Notes: generated by a model not told the origin, from the letters alone. A stretch of DNA of 64,000 nucleotides from Phycisphaerales bacterium (GCA_022446885.1 JAKVBU010000008.1:62001-126000), one strand, 5' to 3'; numbered from the stretch's first letter, positions 8,509 to 18,469 are shown. Program-made: numbers and translations.

Positions 8509-9960
8509 TCAGGCGAGCAGCGCGTGCTGGACGTGCCCGTGCACATCGGTGAGTCGGAAGTCGCGACCTTGTGAGCGGTAACGCAGATGCTCATGGTCGA
8601 AGCCCATGGTGTGCAGCACCGTGGCTTGCAGGTCGTGCACGCTTACAGGGTGCTCGTGTACGTGTGCGCCCCAATCATCGGTGGAGCCGTGCACTGTTCC
8701 GGCCTTGATGCCCCCGCCGGCCATCCAGATGGTGAAGCAACTCGGGTAGTGGTCGCGGCCCAGATGCGTGCTGCCGTTGCGCTTTTCATTCATCACGGTG
8801 CGGCCAAACTCGCCCGACCAGATCACAAGCGTGTCTTCGAGCAGGCCTCGCTGTTTGAGATCCTTGATGAGGGCTGCAACCGGCCGGTCCATCTGCTGGC
8901 ACTTCATCGGCAACTGGTTCATCAGATCGTCGCTGGGATTGGTGCCGTGTACATCCCATCCCCAGTCAAAGAGCTGCACGAATCGAACGCCAGCCTCGCT
9001 CAGTCGCCTTGCCAGCAAGCAGTTGTTGGCCAGTGACGAGGTGCCGGGGTCGGCGCCGTAGGCCTCCAACACCGAGGCGGGCTCTTGGGAGATGTCCATG
9101 ACCTCAGGCACCGACGTCTGCATGCGAAATGCCAACTCATACTGTTCGATGCGGCTGAGGGTTTCCGGATCACCAAACTCATCAGCTTGCAGTTGGTTGA
9201 TTGCGTTGATGGCGTCGATGGTCTTTCGGCGCAGCGCCCGGTCCATGCCAGCCGGGTCACCCACGCCCAGCACCGGATCTCCCTTCGAGCGGCACTGCAC
9301 ACCCCCGTGCACGGTTGGCATGAACCCGCTGCTCCAGGCTGCAGTGCCGGCGGAGGGTTTCTTTCCGCCCGAGACAAGCACTAGAAAGGCGGGCAGGTCT
9401 TCGTTCTCAGAACCCAGCCCCCAAGAGAGCCAGGACCCCATCGATGGTCTCCCCTGCAGCATGTGTCCGGTGTGCAGCAGCAATTGGGCCGGGGCATGAT
9501 TGAACTGGTCGGTGTGCATCGATCGGACGATGCAGACATCATCGACAATCGACTTGAAGTGGGGGAGCAGTTCGCTCACCCATGCCCCATTGCCGCCCAC
9601 CTGTTCGAATGCGTACGGGCTACCCAGAACCGTCGCATTGGGTTTGACGAATGCGCTTCGGTCGGCGTAGCAGTCTTGAGGCGCTACTTCACCATGACGC
9701 TGGTTCAACAGAGGCTTGTAGTCGAAGAGGTCATGGTGGGGGGGGGACCCGGCCATGTGCAGATAGATGATTCGCTTGGCCGTGGGGGCATGGTGTGTCA
9801 GTGATCCAGCAAGTGCGCTTGCGGCCTGATCATTCAGGAGGCCAGCCAGGGCAGCAGCGCCGAAACTGCAGGTTGTGCGACCCAAGAAGTGTCGGCGGGT
9901 CATGGCGCCCACGATCGCCTGATCAACGCTTGATACCGGGCTGGATGCAGATTGCGTCAT
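8509..9960 (-). CDS. DUF1501 family protein with Tat signal (copy 2)
   Basis: 483 aa. The N-terminus carries a twin-arginine motif (TRRHFLGRTT) and a hydrophobic stretch, so it is probably exported folded. Family motifs of the sulfatase/alkaline-phosphatase-like DUF1501 group are present: YLHMAGSPPHHDLFDYKP, MHTDQFNHAPAQ, WSGEFGRT and GRDHYPSCFTIWMAGGG. The start overlaps the stop of the upstream PSD1 gene (ATGA). It is the last gene of a module repeated immediately upstream; see the copy at 12956-14455. A 9-C tract (9738-9746) encodes part of the GSPPHH segment. Biochemical function is not established; DUF1501/PSD1 pairs are a planctomycete hallmark. Confidence 0.92.
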   Translation of the reverse strand: MTQSASSPVSSVDQAIVGAMTRRHFLGRTTCSFGAAALAGLLNDQAASALAGSLTHHAPTAKRIIYLHMAGSPPHHDLFDYKPLLNQRHGEVAPQDCYADRSAFVKPNATVLGSPYAFEQVGGNGAWVSELLPHFKSIVDDVCIVRSMHTDQFNHAPAQLLLHTGHMLQGRPSMGSWLSWGLGSENEDLPAFLVLVSGGKKPSAGTAAWSSGFMPTVHGGVQCRSKGDPVLGVGDPAGMDRALRRKTIDAINAINQLQADEFGDPETLSRIEQYELAFRMQTSVPEVMDISQEPASVLEAYGADPGTSSLANNCLLARRLSEAGVRFVQLFDWGWDVHGTNPSDDLMNQLPMKCQQMDRPVAALIKDLKQRGLLEDTLVIWSGEFGRTVMNEKRNGSTHLGRDHYPSCFTIWMAGGGIKAGTVHGSTDDWGAHVHEHPVSVHDLQATVLHTMGFDHEHLRYRSQGRDFRLTDVHGHVQHALLA

Positions 9961-12929
9961 GGGCGGTTGATGAACTCATCGAGATTGAGAATGACATTGC
10001 AGGTGACAGTCATGGCTACGGCGGTGTCCGGATCCAACTCCTCCGGCAGGGGGCCGATGGGCTCTGTCGCCAGTGTGTGGTCGATGTCATCCTGCGCCAG
10101 GACGCCATGGAAAATCTTTCGAAGATGGGTTCGTTCTTCGCCTGTTGGGCGGCGGGCCAGCGCCAATTCGAATGCATGACCCACTGGATCAGCACAGTCC
10201 ACCATCGATCTTCGAGCAAGCCCCTGCGCTGCTTCGAGAAAGACCCCGTCATTGAGCATCGCCAGGGCCTGCAGAGGCGTGTTCGATCGCTCGCGAGCGA
10301 TCTGGCAGAGTTCGCGTGAGGGGGCGTCGAAGGTGGCAAAGGTGGGGTAGTGCCCGGTGCGGCGCCACTGGGTGTAGAGCCCCCTTCTCTGGAGGTCATC
10401 GCCCGTGCTTTCGCTCTGCACGAAGTCGGTGAAGGCCTGCGGCAGCATGCCATCAGGCAGTCGGGGCATGACCGATGGCCCGCCAATTCGATGGGTGGCG
10501 AGCAATCCGGCGCAGGACAGAGCCGAGTCTCGCAGTTGTTCAGCTGATAGTCGCAATCGAGGGGCGTGGCTCAGCAGCCGATTGCGAGGGTCTTGCTCGA
10601 GCACGACCGGTTCGATGTGGGCGCTCTGGCGATACACACTGCTCATGACCAGCAACTTGAGAAGCGCCTTGGGCGACCAGTTCAGTTCGTTCTGCCAGTG
10701 AAGGGCCAGCCAGTCCAGCAGTTCAGGATGCGATGGACGTGCGCCTTGAACACCAAAGTCATCAACCGTCTCTACCAAGCCAGTTCCGAAGAGCTGCTCC
10801 CAGATGCGATTCACCTGCACCCGGGCGGTCAGTGGGTTGTCGCTTGCCGTGAGCCAGTTGGCCAGATCCAGTCTGGTGGCAGCCCTTGAGGTGTCCCGCT
10901 GCATCGGATGGAGAAACGCAGGCGTTCCTCCCTGCAGTGGACCTCTCTCGTCATCGGGAGAGAGGAAGCTGCCGCCAAGAAACAGCTTTGTGGTGCGTTG
11001 CTGCGCATGGGGCAGCGACTCCATCACCAGAGCAGTTGGTATGGCGGCATCGAGCTGGGATTGCCGCTGCTTGAGCGCCGCATCTTCATTGCGAAGGTCC
11101 TCAAGTTGGGGGGCGGTGGAGAGGGCAGCGGTGGCCAGCTCGCGCCACTGCGCATCGCTGCGCGAGTCAGGATCAACAAGGGCGGCCTGTTCCAGATCGT
11201 TTGAGTGGGCCAGCTCATCGGAGACGGTCAGGGCTGCGACTGGATGGTCGGTCAGTGACACTCGAAATCGATTGAGACCGTGGTGCGACCACTGCTGCGA
11301 CAACATCACGGTCACGAGCCCGTTGTCTGGCACCGGCAGGGGGTCTTCAAGCACGAACACCGCTTGGTGATCGCGGTCGAAGGCCGGGGCCAGCGCCCAG
11401 CCGGACCCTGCCGAGTCATCGCCGTCGATCGCCTCTGCTACGTCAAAGTCCTTCTGGCTGAAGGTGGCTTGAGCGTTCGAGAAAGGAACAAAGCCCTCGG
11501 CCTCGCTTGTCTTCAGCTTCACATCGTTGAGCACGATGTTGGTATTGCCGTCACGCCCCAATGCCTTGCCGTCGGTAAAGACCTCCAGCCGCAGGGCAGT
11601 GACCGCAGGGAGATCAGTCCGCAGCTCCACCATTGTTCGCTCGGTGGCCGGGTGCGGGCCGCCCGCCTGCACGGTGCCGTCGCGCTCGACGGTGTACAGC
11701 GAACCGTTGGCTGCCCCTGCCGCCAACGGATGGTGAACGATCCAGTCTTGTGGCCCACACCGTGATGCCAGCCAGTCTTCGATCGCGGCTCGCATCTGAG
11801 GGTCGGAGGCCTGCAGGCGGTTGTCCATCGCCTTGCGTTCCAGATCGATCGCGGCCATCTGTTGAACCTGATCCGGGGTAGGCGCCTTGATGAAGGGCGC
11901 ATCATCGCCTCGGTCGGCATCAGCCGTCTGGTTGAAGAGCGCGAAGAGCTCGAAGTACTCCTGATGCCTCAGCGGGTCGTACTTGTGATCATGGCACTGG
12001 GCGCATCCGGCTGTGATGCCCATCCAGCCCTGCATGGTCGTGTTGACACGATCGATCACGGCGGCGCATCGAAACTCCTCGTCATCGGTGCCGCCTTCGG
12101 TATTCGTCTGTGTGTTGCGATGAAATCCGGTGGCGATACGTTGCTGTAGTGTCGGGGACTCCAGCAGATCACCAGCGAGTTGCTCACGGGTGAACTGATC
12201 GAAGGGCATGTCCGCATTGAGGGCATCGATTACCCAGTCGCGGTACCGCCACATGGTGCGGAGGTTGTCCTTCTCGAAGCCTTGGCTGTCGGCATAGCGG
12301 GCGAGGTCCAGCCAGCTGCGAGCAGCATGTTCGCCGTGATGGGGGGAGGCCAGCAAGGTGTCAACCAGCCGCTCGTAGGCGCCTGGCTGCGTGTCATGGA
12401 CGAACGCCTCCATCGCATCAGGTGTAGGAGGCAACCCGGTCAGGTCAAGTGACAGCCTGCGAATCAGGGTTCGGCGATGAGCGTCGCCATTGGGAGTGAG
12501 CCCTTCAGCATCGAGCCGTCGCTTGATGAACGCGTCTACTGGGGTGCGGCACCATGCATCGCCTTCAGGCGGTGCAACTGATTCGGGCTTGGTGAAAGAC
12601 CAGTGTGTCTCCCACGGGGCGCCGACTTCGATCCACCGGTGCAGGATGTCGATTTGATGTTCACTCAGTTGCTTGCCGGTATGGGCTGGCGGCATCTGCT
12701 GTTTGCCAGCTGCCGAGACTCGACGCAGCAATTCGCTGGCATCCGGTTCGCCGGGTACGATCGCACCGCCAGTGATGGCACCTGCTCGGGTGTCCAGGCG
12801 CAGATTGGCCTGTCGAGCGGCTTCGTCGGGCCCATGACACGTGAAGCAATTGTTGGACAGAATTGGCAGCACGTCATCGTTGAACGACGGCCCGCCCCCC
12901 AGGCAGAGTGTGCTCAGCAGTACGAGCAT
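9957..12929 (-). CDS. PSCyt1-PSCyt2-PSD1 protein (DUF1549/DUF1553), copy 2
   Basis: 990 aa with an N-terminal signal-like hydrophobic stretch. The first CxxCH (CFTCH, Cys28) lies in the planctomycete cytochrome c domain PSCyt1. PSCyt2/DUF1549 follows (LTGLPPTPDAMEAF, SWLDLARYADSQGFE), with a second CxxCH at CAQCHDHKYDP (Cys309). The C-terminal half is PSD1/DUF1553 (NPLTARVQVNRIWEQLFGTGLV, TVDDFGVQG, NTPLQALAMLND). It is thought to be a periplasmic c-type heme protein acting with the DUF1501 partner, which overlaps its stop by 4 bp. It lacks the extra beta-sandwich seen in copy 1. Confidence 0.92.
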   Translation of the reverse strand: MLVLLSTLCLGGGPSFNDDVLPILSNNCFTCHGPDEAARQANLRLDTRAGAITGGAIVPGEPDASELLRRVSAAGKQQMPPAHTGKQLSEHQIDILHRWIEVGAPWETHWSFTKPESVAPPEGDAWCRTPVDAFIKRRLDAEGLTPNGDAHRRTLIRRLSLDLTGLPPTPDAMEAFVHDTQPGAYERLVDTLLASPHHGEHAARSWLDLARYADSQGFEKDNLRTMWRYRDWVIDALNADMPFDQFTREQLAGDLLESPTLQQRIATGFHRNTQTNTEGGTDDEEFRCAAVIDRVNTTMQGWMGITAGCAQCHDHKYDPLRHQEYFELFALFNQTADADRGDDAPFIKAPTPDQVQQMAAIDLERKAMDNRLQASDPQMRAAIEDWLASRCGPQDWIVHHPLAAGAANGSLYTVERDGTVQAGGPHPATERTMVELRTDLPAVTALRLEVFTDGKALGRDGNTNIVLNDVKLKTSEAEGFVPFSNAQATFSQKDFDVAEAIDGDDSAGSGWALAPAFDRDHQAVFVLEDPLPVPDNGLVTVMLSQQWSHHGLNRFRVSLTDHPVAALTVSDELAHSNDLEQAALVDPDSRSDAQWRELATAALSTAPQLEDLRNEDAALKQRQSQLDAAIPTALVMESLPHAQQRTTKLFLGGSFLSPDDERGPLQGGTPAFLHPMQRDTSRAATRLDLANWLTASDNPLTARVQVNRIWEQLFGTGLVETVDDFGVQGARPSHPELLDWLALHWQNELNWSPKALLKLLVMSSVYRQSAHIEPVVLEQDPRNRLLSHAPRLRLSAEQLRDSALSCAGLLATHRIGGPSVMPRLPDGMLPQAFTDFVQSESTGDDLQRRGLYTQWRRTGHYPTFATFDAPSRELCQIARERSNTPLQALAMLNDGVFLEAAQGLARRSMVDCADPVGHAFELALARRPTGEERTHLRKIFHGVLAQDDIDHTLATEPIGPLPEELDPDTAVAMTVTCNVILNLDEFINRP

Positions 12930-12955
12930 TGCTCAAGCGTAGCGATGGTGGCCCC

Positions 12956-14455
12956 TCAGGCCAAGATGCCCTTCACCACGGTGCCGTGCACGTCGGTCAG
13001 GCGGTGATCTCGGCCCTGATGGCGGAATGTGAGTTTGGTGTGGTCAAAGCCCATGCGATCGAGCAGGGTCGCGTGCAGGTCATGCACGCTCACGGGGTTC
13101 TCGACGATGTTGTAGCAATAGTCGTCGGTCTTGCCCCAGGTGATGCCCGGCTTGATGCCACCTCCGGCGACCCACACGGTGAAGCAGCGGGGGTGGTGAT
13201 CGCGGCCGTAGTTGGTCTTTGTCAGTGTGCCCTGGCAGTAAACAGTGCGGCCGAACTCGCCAGCCCAGAGCACCAGCGTGTCTTCGAGCATGCCCCGCTG
13301 CTTGAGGTCTCGCAGCAGGGCGGCCTGCCCCTGATCCACGGCAGCGCACTGCTTGCGAATCTCAGTGGGGAGATTTCCGTGGGCGTCCCAGCCTCGCATG
13401 TACAACTGAATGAAGCGCACGCCTCGCTCGGCCAGGCGCCGCGCCTGCAGGCAGTTTGCGGCGAAGGTGCCCGGCTTGCGGACGTCGTCGCCGTACATGT
13501 TCAGCACGTGCTCTGGTTCGTCGCTGATATCGGTGAGCTCGGGCACCGACATCTGCATGCGATAGGCCATCTCATGTTGAGCGATGCGGGCCATCGTCTC
13601 GGCGTCGCCGCTGCGTTCGTATTCCTCGTGGTTGATGGCGGAGGCCAGATCGAGCATGGCGCGGCGATCCTCCCGCGAGACACCGTCTGGGTTGCGCAGG
13701 TAGAGCACTGTGTCTTTGCCGGCTCGAAGTTTGCAGCCCTGATGTTCACTGGGCAGGAAGCCACTACCCCAGAATCGGGCGGAGAGGGCCTGCATGTTGC
13801 CGTAGCCCTGTGTGATCATGACGACGAAGGCTGGCAGGTTGTCGTTCTCTGATCCCAGCCCGTAGCTCATCCAAGATCCGAAACTCGGCCGCCCTGCCTG
13901 CTCGGACCCGGTCTGAAAGAAGGTGATGCCCGGCTCGTGGTTGATGGCTTGCGTGTGCATCGACTTGATGAAGCAGATGTCGCCCGCCATGGACGAGGTG
14001 TGCGGGAGCAGTTCCGAGAGCATGACACCGCCTTCGTTGTTGGCGGCCCGGTGAAAGTTGAATCTGCTGGGTGCCACTGGCAATCGAGACTGCCCGCTGG
14101 TCATGCCCGTGATGCGTTGGCCTTTGCGAATGGACTCGGGCAGGTCTTCGTCATAGCGATCAAGCAGGCCCGGCTTGTGGTCGTACAGATCGATCTGGCT
14201 GGGCGCCCCTTCCATGTGCATGTAGATCACACGTTTGGCCCGTGGGGCGTAGTGGGACAGGTGCTTGAGCAGGTGGGCGGTTTCGCTGGTAGTGGCTGGG
14301 GTAGCCGTCGCTGGGCCGTCGGTGAGCGTTGACAGTGCCGTGGCGCCAAGCCCGGCTCCGATGGTCGAAGCCACTGAGCCGAAGAACCGCCGGCGGGTGA
14401 GATTCCGCAGGTACTCCTCGAGTGGGTCACTTGTGTTGGGCTTGGGATCGGGCAT
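12956..14455 (-). CDS. DUF1501 family protein with Tat signal (copy 1)
   Basis: 499 aa. Twin-arginine motif TRRRFFGSV near residue 20 and a following hydrophobic stretch indicate Tat export. Motifs: MHMEGAPSQIDLYDHKPGL, MHTQAINHEPGITF, WAGEFGRTVYCQG, GRDHHPRCFTVWVAGGGIK and a C-terminal GRDHRLTDVHG. The same set occurs in the 483-aa copy downstream, so the two are paralogs. It follows the 1171-aa PSD1 gene after 48 bp and precedes the 990-aa PSD1 gene by 26 bp, giving one minus-strand operon. Confidence 0.92.
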   Translation of the reverse strand: MPDPKPNTSDPLEEYLRNLTRRRFFGSVASTIGAGLGATALSTLTDGPATATPATTSETAHLLKHLSHYAPRAKRVIYMHMEGAPSQIDLYDHKPGLLDRYDEDLPESIRKGQRITGMTSGQSRLPVAPSRFNFHRAANNEGGVMLSELLPHTSSMAGDICFIKSMHTQAINHEPGITFFQTGSEQAGRPSFGSWMSYGLGSENDNLPAFVVMITQGYGNMQALSARFWGSGFLPSEHQGCKLRAGKDTVLYLRNPDGVSREDRRAMLDLASAINHEEYERSGDAETMARIAQHEMAYRMQMSVPELTDISDEPEHVLNMYGDDVRKPGTFAANCLQARRLAERGVRFIQLYMRGWDAHGNLPTEIRKQCAAVDQGQAALLRDLKQRGMLEDTLVLWAGEFGRTVYCQGTLTKTNYGRDHHPRCFTVWVAGGGIKPGITWGKTDDYCYNIVENPVSVHDLHATLLDRMGFDHTKLTFRHQGRDHRLTDVHGTVVKGILA

Positions 14456-14503
14456 TCGAGTCGTGGCTTGAACTGTGTGGTTGTGGGGGGGATGGGGGGA
14501 GGG

Positions 14504-17500
14504 TCAGTCTTTGACGATGGCCGCGTCAGACGAGAGTACTGCGTTTGCGAGCATGGTCCATGCCGCAAGTGTGTGGGGGGCCAAACCATCGGGCATGGAG
14601 CTGTCCCCTACGCTGCAGAGGGCTGCTGCGGCTTCGGGGTCGCCGGTGTACCGCGTTTTGAATCGCTCCAGCGTGTCGGCCATGGCCCGTTGCAGGCCGA
14701 TGCTGGGCTCATCGCCGGTGCAGCGGCGATAGAGATCAACCAGCCGCTCGTCTTGGGGTGTCTCGGTCAGGACGCGGGCGGCGGTCGCACGTGCGGCTTC
14801 CACGAATTGCTCGTCGTTCCAGAGGAGGAGTGCTTGGAGCGGGGTGTTGGTTGTCAGACGGCGTGCAGCGCAGTACTCACGAGTGGGCGCATCGAGCGTG
14901 AGCATGGAAGGTGGTGGGGCGGCACGCTTCCAGTAGGTGTAGAGGCTGCGTCGCCAAAGGTCGTCGCCCATGCCGCGCACGAACGTGCGGGTATTCGATT
15001 GAGGCATCGCGACTTCGCGCCAGAGGCCATCGGGCTGATAGGGCTTGACGCTGGGGCCGCCCAGTTGTTCGACGAGCAGGCCGCTTACATGCAGCGCCTG
15101 ATCGCGGATCTGCTCGGCGCCAAGCCGCTGCCGTGGGAACCGGGCGTACATCGTGGAGGGGAGGTCGCTCTGAGCGTCGGATGCCTGTTTGTAGGTATTG
15201 CTGGTGAGCATGGTTCGCAGCGTTTGACGCACATTCCATCCGTTGTCTCGGAAGTCAGCTGCGATCCAGTCGAGCAGCTCAGGGTGTGTCGGCCAGGTGC
15301 CTTGAAGGCCAAAGTCCTCCACCGTTTCCACGAGTCCGTGGCCGAACAGTTCCGCCCAGAGGCGATTGACCATGACGCGTGCCGTGAGGGGATTCTCGTC
15401 GCTCACAAGCCAGCGGGCGAGATCGACGCGGGTGAGCGTCTCGTCTGACGCGATCGACCCGAGCACGGCGGGAATGCCACGGGTGACTGGCCGTTCTTTG
15501 TCAGCCCTGTCGTAGGCGCCGCGCATCATGACGTAGGTTGGGCGATCTTGTGCTCGCTCCTGCATGACCATGGTCTGGACGAGCGAGTCGTTGATGGTCT
15601 CACGCTGTTGTGTGGCTTCATCAATCGACTCGGTCAGGGCGAGCCACGCTGGTGAGAATCGTTGGCGCCAGGCGTCAAGCGCGGCCGCATCACGGGACTG
15701 AGTTCGGGCTGCTTCGGGCAGTAGCCAGCCGAGCATCGCCGCGGCGAGTTCCTGCTGGGGCAGTGTCTGGCTGTAGTAGAGGCCAGCGGGTCCGCCGGTA
15801 TTGACGATCTTGGCGACGAAGGTGTTTCGCCCCGGCTGCAGGGTGACGGTGATGGCGTCCTGATCGGGGGCGACACCGCGATTGACGCGATTCTCATGGA
15901 CGAGTTCACCGTTGAGAAACACCATGATGCCGTCATCGCTGCCCAGTGAGATCTTCACATCTCGTTGATCAGGAGAGAAGAACTCGCGGGCGACGTACTC
16001 GGCGCCCTGCGTGGCAGCGAGCGTGACGGGTTGCCCCTCGATCACGCCGGGGGCGTAGCGCCACTTCTGATCGCCGAATGTGCGGCCAAAGTCCAGCGGG
16101 CCTTCTTCGGGGCCGTGCGCCGTGTCATAGGCAACCTGGGCGTCGGTTTCGGCGAAGGGGCCGACGATGTACCAGTTGGTTCGTCCCAGCGGCAGGCGGG
16201 CCAGTGCCTCTTCGGCGGGGCTGCCCACGTGCAGCCGAACGCGACCGAAACTGTGGGCGCTGTAGCGTGAGTGGAAGTGCAAGGTCACGATGAGGTCGCT
16301 GCCGCCCTCGTAGCCGAATGGCTCATCAGTGAGGAACATCGCCGCTCGGTCGCCTTCGACTTCATGTCCAGCGATGGCCCACATGCGCCCGTTGTCAGGA
16401 GTAAGGGCATTGACGAGCCGGAAGTCATCGCTGGTCTGTTCGATGTCGGCCCAACCCCAGATGAGATCAACGTCACGCCGCTGTGATGGGTCGGCTCGTG
16501 AGACCACCTCAAGTTCAATGCCGCTCAGGATGGCGTTGCCGTTTTGGGCTCGCCCCGGGCCACCGCCCGGCAAAGAGGCGTGGTTGAGTACGTCCAGTGC
16601 CAGTGCTCGCAAGTCAGTGCGATCGGTGCTGAGCACGATGGTGTAGTCATCATTGGCGGGCGCAGCGCTCGTGGCCAGCACACTCTGGTCATCTTGCAAC
16701 TCAAGGGTGCTGCCATGAGCGCTCAGGGCCGTGACGACGGGTGGGGTCGTCCAGTTCCACCCACTTGCGTGAAGCGATTCCTTGAAGCTGGCGACGTTTC
16801 GGTCTTCATCAGGGTCGGGCTTGTCTCGCTGGGCCTTGAGTTCGGTGAGATGCGCCTCGAGCGCATCAAGTTGTTCCTGCTGCTGGGGTGTGGTGATCGT
16901 GATCGCCGGCTCGAGCGCTCGAAGAGGATTGGGCTGCTGGCTGTACAGGCCCGGCTCATTGTTGTTGTTGAAGAAGGCCAGCAGGGCGTAGTAGTCCTGC
17001 TGTGTGATGGGGTCGTACTTGTGGTCGTGGCATTGGGCGCAGTTCAAGGTCAAGCCAAGAAAGACCGTGCCCAGCGTGTTGGTGCGTTCCACCGCATAGG
17101 TGAAGAGGGCTTCGTCGTTGATGGCGCCACCCTCGTCGGTCGTGACATGACAGCGGTTGAAGCCGCTGGCGATGATCTGATCCTGTGTGCGATCGGGCAG
17201 CAGGTCACCGGCGAGTTGTTCGACCACGAACTCGTCCCACGGCTTGTTGGTTCGGAATGCCTCAAGCACCCAGTCGCGCCACGGCCAGATGGTTCGGCCC
17301 GCATCCATGTGGATACCTGCCGTGTCGGCGTAGCGAGCCAGATCAAGCCATGGCACGGCCATTCGCTCAGCGTGCCTGGTGACGTAGGGTTCTTCATTGA
17401 GCAGGCGGTCAACGAGCCGCTCCCAGGCGTCGGGCGCGTCATCCTGAATGAAGGCATCCAACTCTTCTCTGGTTGGGGGAAGGCCGGTTACATCAAGAAA

Positions 17501-18019
17501 GACGCGGCGGCAGAGCGTTGCCTTGTCGGCTGTCAGGTTGGGTCGCAGACCACGGGAGAGGAGATCTGCCAGCACGAAGCGATCGATGTCGTTCTGCACC
17601 CACGGGTCATCGACATCGACGGGGGGTGAAGGCGGCTCGAGCCTCTCGAAGGCCCAGTGGTCTTCGTAGGCGGCGCCCTGTTCGATCCAACGGCGAACGA
17701 GGTCTTTCTGTTCGTTGGTGAGCGGCGCCTTGCCACTCTTGGGCGGTGGCATGAGTTCGGAGGGGTCGTGTGCGTTGACTCGCTGCCAGAGCAGTGAAGC
17801 TTCCGGGTTGCCGGGCACGATGCCCGCCCGACCGCGGCGTTGTGCAGTGGCGGCTTCAAATGAGTCCAGCCTCAAATCGGAGGGCGCGTTCTCCCGGTCG
17901 GGGCCGTGACAGAGAAAGCACTGATCCGACAGAATCGGTCGAATGTCTCGCCCGAATCGGACGTCATCAGTTGGCGATGGGACGCCAGCGATGGAGGCGA
18001 TCAACAGCATCTGCAGCAT
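14504..18019 (-). CDS. PSCyt1-PSCyt2-PSD1 protein with extra beta-sandwich (copy 1)
   Basis: 1171 aa with an N-terminal signal-like segment. PSCyt1 carries CFLCH (Cys34); PSCyt2 carries CAQCHDHKYDP (Cys326) and SWLDL-type motifs; PSD1 occupies about residues 840-1110 (NPLTARVMVNRLWAELFGHGLV, NTPLQALLLWNDEQF). Between PSCyt2 and PSD1 there is an added region with WYIVGPFAETDAQVAYD and SLGSDDGIMVFLNGELVH, resembling a PA14-like or carbohydrate-binding sandwich that the 990-aa paralog lacks. It heads the PSD1-DUF1501-PSD1-DUF1501 run. The added domain suggests a different polymer target; this is inference. Confidence 0.92.
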   Translation of the reverse strand: MLQMLLIASIAGVPSPTDDVRFGRDIRPILSDQCFLCHGPDRENAPSDLRLDSFEAATAQRRGRAGIVPGNPEASLLWQRVNAHDPSELMPPPKSGKAPLTNEQKDLVRRWIEQGAAYEDHWAFERLEPPSPPVDVDDPWVQNDIDRFVLADLLSRGLRPNLTADKATLCRRVFLDVTGLPPTREELDAFIQDDAPDAWERLVDRLLNEEPYVTRHAERMAVPWLDLARYADTAGIHMDAGRTIWPWRDWVLEAFRTNKPWDEFVVEQLAGDLLPDRTQDQIIASGFNRCHVTTDEGGAINDEALFTYAVERTNTLGTVFLGLTLNCAQCHDHKYDPITQQDYYALLAFFNNNNEPGLYSQQPNPLRALEPAITITTPQQQEQLDALEAHLTELKAQRDKPDPDEDRNVASFKESLHASGWNWTTPPVVTALSAHGSTLELQDDQSVLATSAAPANDDYTIVLSTDRTDLRALALDVLNHASLPGGGPGRAQNGNAILSGIELEVVSRADPSQRRDVDLIWGWADIEQTSDDFRLVNALTPDNGRMWAIAGHEVEGDRAAMFLTDEPFGYEGGSDLIVTLHFHSRYSAHSFGRVRLHVGSPAEEALARLPLGRTNWYIVGPFAETDAQVAYDTAHGPEEGPLDFGRTFGDQKWRYAPGVIEGQPVTLAATQGAEYVAREFFSPDQRDVKISLGSDDGIMVFLNGELVHENRVNRGVAPDQDAITVTLQPGRNTFVAKIVNTGGPAGLYYSQTLPQQELAAAMLGWLLPEAARTQSRDAAALDAWRQRFSPAWLALTESIDEATQQRETINDSLVQTMVMQERAQDRPTYVMMRGAYDRADKERPVTRGIPAVLGSIASDETLTRVDLARWLVSDENPLTARVMVNRLWAELFGHGLVETVEDFGLQGTWPTHPELLDWIAADFRDNGWNVRQTLRTMLTSNTYKQASDAQSDLPSTMYARFPRQRLGAEQIRDQALHVSGLLVEQLGGPSVKPYQPDGLWREVAMPQSNTRTFVRGMGDDLWRRSLYTYWKRAAPPPSMLTLDAPTREYCAARRLTTNTPLQALLLWNDEQFVEAARATAARVLTETPQDERLVDLYRRCTGDEPSIGLQRAMADTLERFKTRYTGDPEAAAALCSVGDSSMPDGLAPHTLAAWTMLANAVLSSDAAIVKD

Positions 18020-18076
18020 GGTTCGACCATACCAGAGGATGCCTGCGCCTCGGGCTGGATTCGCCGCGGGTCGTGG

Positions 18077-18469
18077 TCAGGCTTCGGCGGATCGCTCAGC
18101 TCGCCACGTATTGATGGCCTCGCCTGCAGCCAGCAGGGCGTTGGTGGCGGCAGGGAAGCCTGCATAAGCGATCATCTGGATGATGACTTCGAGGACCTGA
18201 GCCTCGGTTGCACCGCACTGTAGCGCCCCGATGACATGCAGTTTCAACTGTGGCAGGGCGTGGCCCAGACAGGTCAGACCAGCCAGTGCGCACAGTTCTC
18301 GCTGTGTTTGGTCGAGTCCTTCACGAGCGTAGAGTTCGCCAAATGGGAACTCCACGTTGATTCGGGCAAAGTCGGGGCTCACTGCGCCGACGTTCTCGAT
18401 CAGGGCATCAGCACGATCGCCAAAGTGCTCACGCAAAATAGCCAGGCCGCGGTCGTAGCGTTCGCTCAT
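18077..18469 (-). CDS. Carboxymuconolactone decarboxylase (CMD) family protein
   Basis: 130 aa from ATG 18469, which forms an ATGA overlap with the stop of the upstream membrane gene; a longer start at 18490 is possible but less likely. Motifs: QRELCALAGLTCLG, LKLHVIGALQCGAT, IIQMIAYAGFPAATNAL, which match the gamma-CMD helical fold. The peroxidatic CxxC of AhpD proteins is absent, so it is closer to the decarboxylase type. Role unknown; no protocatechuate pathway genes are nearby. The gap to the PSD1 operon on the same strand is only 57 bp. Confidence 0.85.
   Translation of the reverse strand: MSERYDRGLAILREHFGDRADALIENVGAVSPDFARINVEFPFGELYAREGLDQTQRELCALAGLTCLGHALPQLKLHVIGALQCGATEAQVLEVIIQMIAYAGFPAATNALLAAGEAINTWRAERSAEA

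Noticed and set aside
12908-13852. 314-codon plus-strand frame over a DUF1501 gene
   Set aside because: Antisense to a clear DUF1501 coding region; no family motif.
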